A DNA stretch of 46,266 bases, from NCBI GenBank assembly GCA_020832455.1, contig JAFIEQ010000015.1, positions 1 to 46,266 on the forward strand, written 5' to 3'. Within the stretch, counting starts at the first letter, position 1. Every line of letters begins with the position of its first letter. The translations under genes were made by a program, and so were the position numbers. The notes beneath the pieces are model-generated. The model searched no databases and was not told the origin of the DNA. It saw nothing but the letters and a program-made list of their open reading frames with translations. The DNA is from Nitriliruptoraceae bacterium. Lineage in GTDB: Bacteria; Actinomycetota; Nitriliruptoria; Nitriliruptorales; Nitriliruptoraceae. Shown here piece by piece: positions 16,722 through 24,054 of the stretch.

Positions 16722-17570
16722 TCAGTCCCCCTGGTAGCGCTGTTCGGACCAGGGGTCCCCGACGTCGTGGTAGCCACGTTCCTCCCAGTACCCGCGCACG
16801 TCCCGGTCCAGCAGCCGCACCTCGGTGACCCATTTCACGGACTTCCAGCCGTAGAGGGCGGGCACGACCAGACGCAGCGGCCCACCGTGCGCGCCGGGCA
16901 GCGGCTGCCCCTCGTGCGCCCAGGCCAGCAGCACGTCGTCGGCCTCCGCGGCCGACCGGGTCAGGTTGGTGCTGTACGCCGGGTGGCCGGAGACCAGCAC
17001 GTGCGACGCCTCCGGACGGGGGTCGGCGAGCGCCAGCACGTCCCGCAGGCGGACCCCGGTCCAGCGGTTGTCGAGCCGGCTCCAGTGCGTGACGCAGTGG
17101 AAGTCGCGGACGATGTCCACGGTGTCGATGGCCTGCAACGTCGGCAGGTCGAGCACCTGCCGGCGACCGACCAGCCCGGTCACCGTGACCGAGACGTCCC
17201 CTGGCCCCCAGTCGGGCGCACGGCCCACGTGCAGGACCGGGAAGCCCGCGGTCAGCCGCTGGCCGGGCGGGATCCGCGCCGGGTCGTCCACCGTGCGGGG
17301 TGCGGGAGGCACATCGGGGGTCGCGGCGAGCATCGGCTCGAGTGCCGCCGCATCGAGGTCCGCCCACCGGCGGGAGACCCCCGCGCTCAACCGCAGCCGC
17401 TCGTCGGTCCGGGGCAACTGCTCGAGCCGCTCGCGGGCCTCGTCGAGCAGACGCGCCAGGGTCTCACGCGCCGCAGCGGGCTCCGCGCGACCCGCCGCGG
17501 CCTTGTGCACCTCGTCGGCCCGGCGCAGCAGGGCTGCCACGGCCGCGAGCGACTCGTCGTCGGACTCCAC
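16722..17570 (-). CDS. Sulfite-oxidase-family (SUOX/YedY-like) molybdopterin-dependent oxidoreductase
   Basis: 282 residues. The molybdopterin fold occupies roughly residues 95-282. It starts RIPPGQRLTAGFPVLHVG, has the molybdenum-ligating Cys159 in RDFHCVTHWS, and ends with the family's HGGPLRLVVPALYGWKSVKWVTEVRLL and GYWEERGYH-GDPW. No heme or dimerisation domain and no Tat signal is present, so it should be cytoplasmic. Residues 1-90 form an unrecognised helical extension (DDESLAAVAALLRRADEVHKA and so on) absent from the usual short family members. The GTG at 17570 is supported by GAGGAG 8 nt upstream. It is divergent from a gamma carbonic anhydrase. The substrate is not known. Confidence 0.85.
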   Translation of the reverse strand: MESDDESLAAVAALLRRADEVHKAAAGRAEPAAARETLARLLDEARERLEQLPRTDERLRLSAGVSRRWADLDAAALEPMLAATPDVPPAPRTVDDPARIPPGQRLTAGFPVLHVGRAPDWGPGDVSVTVTGLVGRRQVLDLPTLQAIDTVDIVRDFHCVTHWSRLDNRWTGVRLRDVLALADPRPEASHVLVSGHPAYSTNLTRSAAEADDVLLAWAHEGQPLPGAHGGPLRLVVPALYGWKSVKWVTEVRLLDRDVRGYWEERGYHDVGDPWSEQRYQGD

Positions 17571-17595
17571 CTGCGCGCTCCTCGGACCGGATGCG

Positions 17596-17601
17596 TAGGC
17601 T
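17596..17601 (+). promoter_or_regulatory. Candidate -10 element (TAGGCT) of the gamma carbonic anhydrase gene
   Basis: TAGGCT, 28 bp upstream of the start at 17624, would give a leader of about 15 nt. The SUOX-family gene diverges from the same 53-bp region. Confidence 0.4.
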
Positions 17602-17623
17602 GCCCGGTCAGACGGGAGAGCCT

Positions 17624-18145
17624 ATGTCGAGGATCCTGCGTGTCGGTGGCACGGCGCCGTCGATCGACCCCGGTGCCTTCGTCGCACCGGGCGCGACCAT
17701 CGCCGGTGACGTCCGACTCGCCGCCGGCGTGTCGGTGTGGTTCGGCTGTGTCCTGCGCTGCGAGGAAGCGCCCATCGAGATCGGGGCGGACACCAACATC
17801 CAGGACCTGACCGTCGTCCACACCGATGCGGATCAGCCGACGATCATCGGTGCGCGGGTCACGGTCGGGCACCGCGCGACGCTGCACGGCTGTGTCATCG
17901 AGGACGACGCGCTGATCGGGATGGGTGCGGTCGTGCTCAACGGGGCACGTATCGGTGCCGGCGCGGTGGTGGCGGCCGGTGCCGTGGTCCGGGAGGGCCA
18001 GCACGTCCCGCCGGGCACGCTCGCCGTGGGGGTCCCGGCCAAGGTGCTCGAACGTGAGGTCCCTCCGGTCCCCCGACCCAACGTGGCGACCTACCTCGGG
18101 CTCGCGGAGCGCTACCGGCACGTCGAGGTCGTCGAGGAGCCCTGA
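17624..18145 (+). CDS. Gamma-class carbonic anhydrase family protein
   Basis: 173 residues. It is a left-handed beta-helix of hexapeptide repeats, seen as runs such as IEIGADTNIQDLTVVH and ALIGMGAVVLNGARIGAGAVVAAGAVV. The three zinc ligands of gamma carbonic anhydrases are in place: His66 in TVVHTD, and His83 and His88 in VGHRATLHGC. It would act as a trimer and hydrate CO2, or serve as an inactive homologue: many short YrdA/PaaY-like members have no measured activity. The ATG at 17624 follows GGGAG at 6 nt. The terminal helix ATYLGLAERYRHV is family-typical. Confidence 0.88.
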   Translation: MSRILRVGGTAPSIDPGAFVAPGATIAGDVRLAAGVSVWFGCVLRCEEAPIEIGADTNIQDLTVVHTDADQPTIIGARVTVGHRATLHGCVIEDDALIGMGAVVLNGARIGAGAVVAAGAVVREGQHVPPGTLAVGVPAKVLEREVPPVPRPNVATYLGLAERYRHVEVVEEP

Positions 18146-18204
18146 GCGCCGGCGGCGAGGCAGCACCCGGCTACCGTCCGCGCGGCACCGACCCGGGAGC
18201 CCTC

Positions 18205-19371
18205 GTGACCACCGCCAGCCTCGACGTCGTGACCGCCACCCTCGCGGACCTCGTCGCCATGGACACGACCAGCCGCGTCTCGAACCTGTCGCTGATCGCC
18301 CACGTCGAGGCACTCCTCGACCAGCACGAGGTCCCCCACCACCGGGTCCAGGACGCCACCGGGACCAAGGCGAACCTGATCGCGCGGATCGGCCCGCCGA
18401 CCCCGGGCGGTGTGGTGCTCACCGGCCACACCGACTGCGTCCCGGTGGACGGCCAGCCCTGGAGCAGCGACCCCTTCTCGCTGCGCGCGGAGGGCAGCCG
18501 GCTGTACGGGCGCGGGACCAGCGACATGAAGGGCTTCCTCGCCTGTGTCCTGGCGTCGTTGCCCACCATGGTCGAGGCGGCGCTCACCACCCCCATCCTG
18601 CTGGTGCTCACCTACGACGAGGAGGTCGGGACCATCGGCGCCCCGAGCGCCGTCGAGGCGCTGCTGGCCACCGAGCCCCGTCCCGAGGCCGTGATCGTCG
18701 GGGAACCCACCCTGATGGCGCCCGTGACGGCCCACAAGGGGGTCCGTGCCTTCACCACGACCGTCACGGGCCGCGACGGGCACTCCAGCCAACCCCACCT
18801 GGCCGCCAACGCCGTGGCCGCCCTCAGCCGGATCGCCACCTACATCGACGACGTCGCGACCGCCCATCGGGAGGCGGCCGCCGACCCCCGCTTCGTGCCG
18901 CCCTACACCACGTTCAACCTGGCCACGGTCCGGGGCGGCCAGGCGCTCAACATCGTGCCCCGACAGGCCGAACTGGTCTGGGAGTACCGCCCCGTCCCGG
19001 CCGACGACGACCTCACGATCGCCCAGGACGTGGAGCGCTTCGCCCGCGAAGAGGTGCTGCCGCGCCTGCGCGCCGCCACGGGCGTCGGGGAGATCACCTT
19101 CCGGATGGACGCGTTCGCCCGTGGGCTCGACGCGGAAGCCGATGGCGCAGCCGAGGGGCTCGTGCGGCGTCTGACCGGCAACACGCAGCCGGCGGGGACC
19201 GTGCCCTTCGGGACCGACGGTGGGCACTTCCAGGCGGCCGGGTTGTCGACCGTGGTCTGCGGGCCGGGCTCGATCGAGCAGGCGCACCAACCCGACGAGT
19301 GGATCGAGACCGCCGAACTCTCGGCGTGCCTGCACTTCCTCGACGCCCTCATCGCCGACCGCAGCGCCTGA
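18205..19371 (+). CDS. argE: M20-family deacylase, acetylornithine deacetylase-like
   Basis: 388 residues. Dinuclear-zinc amidohydrolase; ArgE cleaves N-acetylornithine to ornithine and acetate. Visible are the first ligand block VVLTGHTDCVPVDGQPW, the bridging Asp in LYGRGTSDMKG, the catalytic Glu pair in LTYDEEVGTIGA, a ligand in IVGEPT, the dimerisation-domain segment TGRDGHSSQPHLAANAV, and the late GTDGGHFQAAGL and EQAHQPDEWIE blocks. The context contains no other arg genes, so a related M20 substrate is possible. The GTG at 18205 has GGGAG 6 nt upstream, and TACCGT at 18172-18177 is a possible -10. Confidence 0.82.
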   Translation: MTTASLDVVTATLADLVAMDTTSRVSNLSLIAHVEALLDQHEVPHHRVQDATGTKANLIARIGPPTPGGVVLTGHTDCVPVDGQPWSSDPFSLRAEGSRLYGRGTSDMKGFLACVLASLPTMVEAALTTPILLVLTYDEEVGTIGAPSAVEALLATEPRPEAVIVGEPTLMAPVTAHKGVRAFTTTVTGRDGHSSQPHLAANAVAALSRIATYIDDVATAHREAAADPRFVPPYTTFNLATVRGGQALNIVPRQAELVWEYRPVPADDDLTIAQDVERFAREEVLPRLRAATGVGEITFRMDAFARGLDAEADGAAEGLVRRLTGNTQPAGTVPFGTDGGHFQAAGLSTVVCGPGSIEQAHQPDEWIETAELSACLHFLDALIADRSA

Positions 19372-19394
19372 GCGACCACCGCGACCGCGCTCAG
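19368..19394. terminator. Convergent hairpin spanning both stop codons
   Basis: CTGAGCG (19368-19374) pairs with CGCTCAG (19388-19394) across a 13-nt loop. The stops of both facing genes are in the arms. Candidate bidirectional terminator. Confidence 0.4.
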
Positions 19395-19771
19395 CGGGGG
19401 ATCGGTGCGAGCACCAGCGCCGGCGAGGCGCGCGGGCCGTACCACAACCGCACCTCGTGCTCGAGCACCTCGACCCCCGGCAACGGCAGCTCCGTCCCCC
19501 GGCCCGGCCACGGTTCGCCCGTGCCCTCCGCCACGAGGTCCTGGGCGGCCGACAGCACCGACCAGCAGGCCGACGCGAGGCGTCGATCCACCTCGCCCGG
19601 CTGCTCGACCAAGGGCTGGACGCCCACGCCGACCCGGATGTGCGGCACACCAGGTCGCTCGAACGCGATGCCGCCGTTCTCGACGTCCAGCCTGGCCTGG
19701 AAGCCGTCCGGGAGCGCGGGGGCGACGGCGTCGACGAGCGCGTCCGCCAGTCGTTGCCAGGTCGTGGTCAC
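19391..19771 (-). CDS. Hypothetical protein
   Basis: 126 residues, not recognised. It begins TTTWQRLADALVDAVAPALPDGFQARL and continues as an alternating strand/helix pattern, with a Pro-rich acidic middle (GEPWPGRGTELPLPGVEV) and the ending LWYGPRASPALVLAPIPR. It is soluble with no signal peptide. The GTG at 19771 follows GGAGG at 9 nt. It lies 16 bp after the macrodomain gene and is probably in the same operon, the end of which is marked by the hairpin at 19368-19394. Confidence 0.6.
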   Translation of the reverse strand: MTTTWQRLADALVDAVAPALPDGFQARLDVENGGIAFERPGVPHIRVGVGVQPLVEQPGEVDRRLASACWSVLSAAQDLVAEGTGEPWPGRGTELPLPGVEVLEHEVRLWYGPRASPALVLAPIPR

Positions 19772-19787
19772 GGGTGGGGCCTCCGGG

Positions 19788-20351
19788 TCACTCGGCGACG
19801 GCAGCGGCCAGCGCGTTGCGGTGCGCCTGCAGGGCGTCCTCGTCGGCCAGCACGAACCGGATCAGTCGGACGTGCCCGAGCGTGGGGAGCACGTCGACGA
19901 CCGTGGCGAGGGCGATCTCCGCGGCCGGACCCATGGGGAAGCCGAACGCTCCGGTCGACAACGCGGGGAACCCCACCGTCGCGAGTTCGTGGCGGTCCGC
20001 GACGTGCAGACAGGACCGGTACGTCTCGGCGAGCAGCCCTGCGGCCGGCCGGTCGCGGCCGTAGACGGGGCCGAGCGCGTGCAGCACCGCGGTGTTGGGC
20101 AGACCGTGCGCCGCGGTGAGCACGCACTGGCCGGGCGCGATCGGGCCCAACGGCACGGCCGCGGCCGCCAGCCCCGGTCCCGCCGCCCGGTGCAACGCAC
20201 CGGCGACCCCACCGCCCGTGGTCAGCTGCGCGTTCGCGGCGTTGACGACCGCATCGAGGTCCGGCTGGGCGCTCAGATCACCGAGCCGCAGCTCGACCAT
20301 GGTGGCACCGCACAGCACCTGGTCCGGGTCGTGATCGTCCGCGCGGAGCAT
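19788..20351 (-). CDS. Macrodomain protein (O-acetyl-ADP-ribose/ADP-ribosyl hydrolase type)
   Basis: 187 residues, consisting of a single macrodomain. The ligand-binding blocks are clear: LDAVVNAANAQLTTGGGVAGALHRAAG binds the distal ribose, and VGFPALSTGAFGFPMGPAAEIAL forms the phosphate loop. This arrangement, with NAAN and GGGV, is that of MacroD/YmdB-type hydrolases that remove ADP-ribose from O-acetyl-ADP-ribose or acidic side chains. The ATG at 20351 has GGAGG 5 nt upstream; an in-frame GTG at 20357 is less well spaced. It lies downstream of the phosphofructokinase and its small overlapping gene, in the same direction. Confidence 0.85.
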   Translation of the reverse strand: MLRADDHDPDQVLCGATMVELRLGDLSAQPDLDAVVNAANAQLTTGGGVAGALHRAAGPGLAAAAVPLGPIAPGQCVLTAAHGLPNTAVLHALGPVYGRDRPAAGLLAETYRSCLHVADRHELATVGFPALSTGAFGFPMGPAAEIALATVVDVLPTLGHVRLIRFVLADEDALQAHRNALAAAVAE

Positions 20352-20383
20352 GCCCACCTCCCTGTCCGACCGCCCCGACGGTG

Positions 20384-20596
20384 TCACCGGCTCGGGGCGG
20401 GGCCGTCCTCCGTGACCGGCGACGGGGTCCACGGTGCCGCGGCGATGCCGGCGAGCGCCTCGTCGATCCCGTGGTCCCGCTCGACGCCATCCTCGCTCGG
20501 ACGGAGCACCTCGGCAACCCGTCCCCGGGCCGTCGAGGCCAGCAGCGTGCCCGCCACACCCTCGGCGAGCAACGCCCCCTGGCCCGGCGGGCTCAC
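20384..20596 (-). CDS. Small hypothetical protein overlapping the phosphofructokinase stop
   Basis: 70 residues, not recognised. The GTG at 20596 overlaps the TGA stop of the phosphofructokinase gene (GTGA), the same coupling used by accepted operons in this window. The codons are strongly G/C-ending. The peptide is Ala/Gly/Glu-rich with a helical first half (GALLAEGVAGTLLASTARGRVAEVL) and a Pro-rich tail. It could be a small partner or regulator of the kinase, but it could also be non-coding; the overlap and codon bias are the only support. Confidence 0.45.
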   Translation of the reverse strand: MSPPGQGALLAEGVAGTLLASTARGRVAEVLRPSEDGVERDHGIDEALAGIAAAPWTPSPVTEDGPAPSR

Positions 20597-22833
20597 TGCA
20601 TGGTGTCCGCGATGGGCCGCAGCGAGCTCCAGACCTGGCTGGCCGGCCGACGGGCACCGTCGGGGTCGAGCAGTTCCTCGAAGCGTGCCAACGGCGTGAA
20701 CGCGACCTTGCCGGAGACCAGGCCTGCCATCGCGCTGGCACCGCCGCCGCGCTCGGCCTGATCGACGAGGTAGCCGATGGCGCGCGCCGCGAAACGGGTC
20801 GCGTAGATGCGGTCGAACGGCGAGGGGTCCCCGCCCTGCTGGAGGTGGCCGAGGATGGCCTGACGCACGTCGAAGTCCTCGCCACCCTCCTTGGAGAACA
20901 ACCGCCACAGGAACGAGGTGGTGAAGACCCGGTCGGCGTGCTCGCCACGGATGATCAGCCCCAGGCGCTGCCCGCCTCGGATGTCGTCGGTCAGCTGTCG
21001 GACGTCGTCACGCAACCCGTCGAGGTCGATGCCCTCCTCCGGGGTGTAGATCCGTTCCGCACCCGTGGCCAGCCCGGTCGACATGGCGAGGTAGCCGGAG
21101 TCCTTGCCCATCACCTCGACGATGAACACCCGCTTGGAGGCGACCGCGGACTGCTTGATCTTGTCCACGTTGCCGACGATCGAGTTCAGGGCGGTGTCCG
21201 CCCCGACGGTCAGCTCCGTGCCGGGCAGGTCGTTGGAGATGGTCAGCGGCAGGCACACGATGGGGATGTCGAACGCGGGGTGCTCGTGGCGGGCGGCGTG
21301 CAGGACGTTCGCGGCGACGTAGCCGTCGAAGCCGCCGATCATGACGATCGCATCGACCACGTGGTCCGCGAGGTTGGCCGCGATGTCCCCGAGCTCCGCG
21401 GGGCCGGGGACGCGACGGGAGGTCCCGAACTCCGCGCCACCGTGGGAGACCCATCCGGAGACCGACATCCAGTCGAGCTCCTCGATGCGGCCGTCACGCA
21501 GGCCCGGGAACCCCCCGTGCACGGCGAGGACCTGGTGCCCACCGTCCATCGCGGTGCGGACCGCGGCGCGTACGGCGGTGTTCATCCCGGGTGCCGGTCC
21601 GCCGCCGTGGATCAGCGCGATGCGCAGCGACCGGGTGCCGTTCAGTTCCCGGCTCGGCGAGGCCCGCACGAGGGTCTTGAGGGTCTCGAACGACTCCGCG
21701 AAGCTCTCCCCGCGCAGCGCCATCGCCCCGTCGTAGTCGCGCTCGGCGATGCGCTCCGCGACGGCCTGGGTGCGGTGGACCGCCTCCATCAGCGAGGACG
21801 CGACGATCCGGTTGCGCCGGATCCCGATCAGACGCGGTTCGTCCTCGGCGTCCGCGGCGATCAGTTCGCGGACCGCGTGGTAGCCGCACTGGGTCGCGAG
21901 GTTGCGGTCGAACGCGGACGGCGCACCACCGCGCTGGACGTGCCCGAGGATCGTCGTACGGGTGTCCTCGCCGAGCCCCTCGGCGAGCACGCGTCGGACC
22001 TCGTCCGCGGTGATCGGCTCGCCGTGCCGATCCTGGGCGCCCTCGGCCACGATGACCAGGTTCTGGCGTCGGCCGACCTCCCGCCCGGCCGTGACCGTGC
22101 GCTGGAGCAGCTCACGCCAGTCGTCGGTCTCCGGCGGGTGCTCGGGGATGAAGATCCAGTTCGCCCCGGTCGCCAGACCCGCCATGAGGGCGAGGTAGCC
22201 GCAGTTGCGCCCCATCACCTCGACCACGAACGAACGCTGGTGGCTCGACGCCGTCGAGTGGATCGCGTCGATGGCCTCCGTGATGCGGTGCAGGGCCGTG
22301 TCGGCGCCGACGGTCATGTCGGTGCCGAACATGTCGTTGTCGATGGATCCGACGATGCCGGCGAGCTTGAGCACGGGATGGCGCTGCACGGTGTCGGCGT
22401 CGAGGTCGCCGGCGTCGTGCAACTCGGCGAGCAGACCGGCCCACTCCTGGCGGAACAGGTTCGCACCCGTCAGGCTCCCGTCGCCACCGACGACCACCAG
22501 CGCATCGATGCCCCGCTCCACGAGATGGCGGGCGGCGCGCCGGCGCCCCTCACGGGTCCGGAAGTCGTCGGAGCGGGCCGTGCCGATGACCGTCCCGCCG
22601 CGCTGGAGGATGCCGCCGACCGTGACCGACGTCGCCCGTTCGATCGCGGCACCACCCTCGACCATGCCGCGGTACCCCTCGTGGATGACGTAGGGGGTGA
22701 TGCCGGCCTTCAGCGCCGAGCGGACCACGGCCCGCACGGCCGCGTTCATCCCGGGCGCATCACCTCCCGAGGTGAGCACCCCGATGGACTCCGGGGCGGT
22801 GGGGGCCTGGTCGCGGTCAGCAGCATCGGACAC
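20593..22833 (-). CDS. pfkA: Tandem-duplicated ATP-type 6-phosphofructokinase, eukaryote-like
   Basis: 746 residues, twice the usual bacterial length, made of two homologous PFK domains. It would phosphorylate fructose 6-phosphate in glycolysis. The N-half (about 1-375) is catalytic: GVLTSGGDAPGMN, VVVGGDGSLTGAN, the GSIDNDMFGTDMTVGADTAL loop with general-base Asp165, and GHVQRGGAPSAFDR. The C-half repeats the fold but is degenerate: GGGPAPGMN, GGFDGY, and PLTISNDLPGTELTVGADTAL, where Ser533 takes the place of the catalytic Asp. The same division, GSIDND in one half and a decayed SN(N/D) in the other, is the mark of animal and fungal PFKs, whose second half became the allosteric part. The GTG at 22833 is the start chosen. 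Confidence 0.92.
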   Translation of the reverse strand: MSDAADRDQAPTAPESIGVLTSGGDAPGMNAAVRAVVRSALKAGITPYVIHEGYRGMVEGGAAIERATSVTVGGILQRGGTVIGTARSDDFRTREGRRRAARHLVERGIDALVVVGGDGSLTGANLFRQEWAGLLAELHDAGDLDADTVQRHPVLKLAGIVGSIDNDMFGTDMTVGADTALHRITEAIDAIHSTASSHQRSFVVEVMGRNCGYLALMAGLATGANWIFIPEHPPETDDWRELLQRTVTAGREVGRRQNLVIVAEGAQDRHGEPITADEVRRVLAEGLGEDTRTTILGHVQRGGAPSAFDRNLATQCGYHAVRELIAADAEDEPRLIGIRRNRIVASSLMEAVHRTQAVAERIAERDYDGAMALRGESFAESFETLKTLVRASPSRELNGTRSLRIALIHGGGPAPGMNTAVRAAVRTAMDGGHQVLAVHGGFPGLRDGRIEELDWMSVSGWVSHGGAEFGTSRRVPGPAELGDIAANLADHVVDAIVMIGGFDGYVAANVLHAARHEHPAFDIPIVCLPLTISNDLPGTELTVGADTALNSIVGNVDKIKQSAVASKRVFIVEVMGKDSGYLAMSTGLATGAERIYTPEEGIDLDGLRDDVRQLTDDIRGGQRLGLIIRGEHADRVFTTSFLWRLFSKEGGEDFDVRQAILGHLQQGGDPSPFDRIYATRFAARAIGYLVDQAERGGGASAMAGLVSGKVAFTPLARFEELLDPDGARRPASQVWSSLRPIADTMQ

Positions 22834-22923
22834 GGTGGGTCGCTCCGTGGGGATGGGTCGGCGGGGTCGGCCGGCGGGGGCCGTCGACGTCGGCCCGGCC
22901 GTCAGCGGGCGGGGCCCGGGGCC

Positions 22924-22929
22924 TACGCT
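22924..22929 (+). promoter_or_regulatory. Candidate -10 element (TACGCT) of the DUF3293 gene
   Basis: TACGCT in the 169-bp divergent region between the phosphofructokinase and DUF3293 genes, 79 bp from the start at 23003. Confidence 0.35.
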
Positions 22930-23002
22930 ACGCGGCCCGGCCCGCCAGGGTCGAGAGACGCGCGGGGCAGCCGCGCCCGGACGAGCGGGAGAGACGACGC
23001 CG

Positions 23003-23461
23003 GTGTCATCCCACGACGCGCTGACGAGCGCCTACCTCGCCGCGGTGGTGGAACTCGCCCTCCCCGACGGACCCGTGCTGCTGGAGCCCGCACCGCTCGG
23101 GGTGGCCGCGGGGGTGTTCCCCGCGGAGGTCGAACGCGTGACGGTGCTCACCGCCTGCAACCCGCGCTCGGAACTCCAACCGGCCGCCGTCAACGCGGCC
23201 CGCCAGCATCGGCTCGCCGAGCTGTTGCGCGGACTCGACTGCCGCTGGTGGGTCCCCGCGGAGGGGCGCTCCGTTGACGGCACCTGGCGCGAGGCGTCCT
23301 TCGCGGTGGCCGATGCCGACGAGGTGGATCTGCTCGCACTGGCGGCGGACCTCGACCAGCACGCGATCTACGCGTGGTCGCCCACCGAGCGGGCCGTGGT
23401 CTGGACCGACGACGGCCACCGGGACGTCACGGGTTGGCGCTCCCGGGCGATCGCGAGCTGA
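23003..23461 (+). CDS. DUF3293 family protein
   Basis: 152 residues. It carries the family signature VTVLTACNPRSELQPAAVNAARQHRL with the motif Asn-Pro-Arg-Ser, a middle strand CRWWVPAEGRSVDGTWREASFAV, and the C-terminal LDQHAIYAWSPTERAVVW. Family function is unknown; members are small cytoplasmic proteins. The GTG at 23003 follows GGGAGAG. It is convergent with the next gene, 16 bp away. Confidence 0.78.
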   Translation: MSSHDALTSAYLAAVVELALPDGPVLLEPAPLGVAAGVFPAEVERVTVLTACNPRSELQPAAVNAARQHRLAELLRGLDCRWWVPAEGRSVDGTWREASFAVADADEVDLLALAADLDQHAIYAWSPTERAVVWTDDGHRDVTGWRSRAIAS

Positions 23462-23477
23462 GCCGCCGATCGGTCGG

Positions 23478-24026
23478 TCACGCGCCAGAGCGCCGTGCGG
23501 CATCGAGCGCCGCGTTGAGCTCCAGCACGAGCTCCGTCGGTGGCCGGCCGTAGGCCTGGGCCGAGGGCAACACCCCGTGCACGCCGAGCCGCCGCAGCGA
23601 CGGGTCGCGATGGCTGCCCCGGGCCGCGACCAGGCCGTCCTCGTTCAGTAGGTAACCGACGAAGGTGTGCCCCCGGGCCCGCACGGTGACGAAGCGCTCG
23701 ACGTGGCGCAGCGGCAGCCGCTGCCCGGTGCGCGGCCCCCGGACCTCGACGACATCGCGGGTCAGGGACAGGGCCGGCGGGTCGCGCATGACACGCAGGT
23801 AGTGCAGCGCCCCGCCGATCCCGATGACCAGCAGCGCGCCACCGACCGCGAGACGCGCCGTCCGCGTCTCGACGCCGACGCCGGACAGCAGCAGCGTCCC
23901 GGCCACGACGAACGCGAGCGCGACGAGCAGGCGCGGGACACTCGCGGCCGGGGTCTCGCGGAACACGCGGGAGCCTTGCGGCCCGGGCCACCCGGCAGGC
24001 TCGCCGGGCTCCTGACGGTCGGTCAC
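23478..24026 (-). CDS. Two-TM membrane protein with PH-like domain
   Basis: 182 residues. A Pro-rich cytoplasmic start is followed by two membrane helices (LLVALAFVVAGTLLLSGVGV and LAVGGALLVIGIGGALHYL). The soluble part LSLTRDVVEVRGPRTGQRLPLRHVERFVTVRARGHTFVGYLL looks like the bacterial PH-like (YdbT/YokE type) beta sandwich. Molecular role is unknown. The GTG at 24026 lies 28 bp after the PLP decarboxylase stop on the same strand, so the two are probably co-transcribed. Confidence 0.6.
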   Translation of the reverse strand: MTDRQEPGEPAGWPGPQGSRVFRETPAASVPRLLVALAFVVAGTLLLSGVGVETRTARLAVGGALLVIGIGGALHYLRVMRDPPALSLTRDVVEVRGPRTGQRLPLRHVERFVTVRARGHTFVGYLLNEDGLVAARGSHRDPSLRRLGVHGVLPSAQAYGRPPTELVLELNAALDAARRSGA

Positions 24027-24054
24027 GGCGGCACTCGCAGGGTCGACGGACCCG

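Noticed and set aside
20593-22833. Assembly duplication creating the double phosphofructokinase
   Set aside because: The two halves are diverged at nearly every position and the second has specific active-site losses, so this is a true ancient duplication.
20434-23277. A 947-codon open frame on the plus strand opposite the phosphofructokinase
   Set aside because: It is Arg/Gly/Asp/His-rich antisense sequence with no domain, produced by high GC. The minus strand carries a full PFK.
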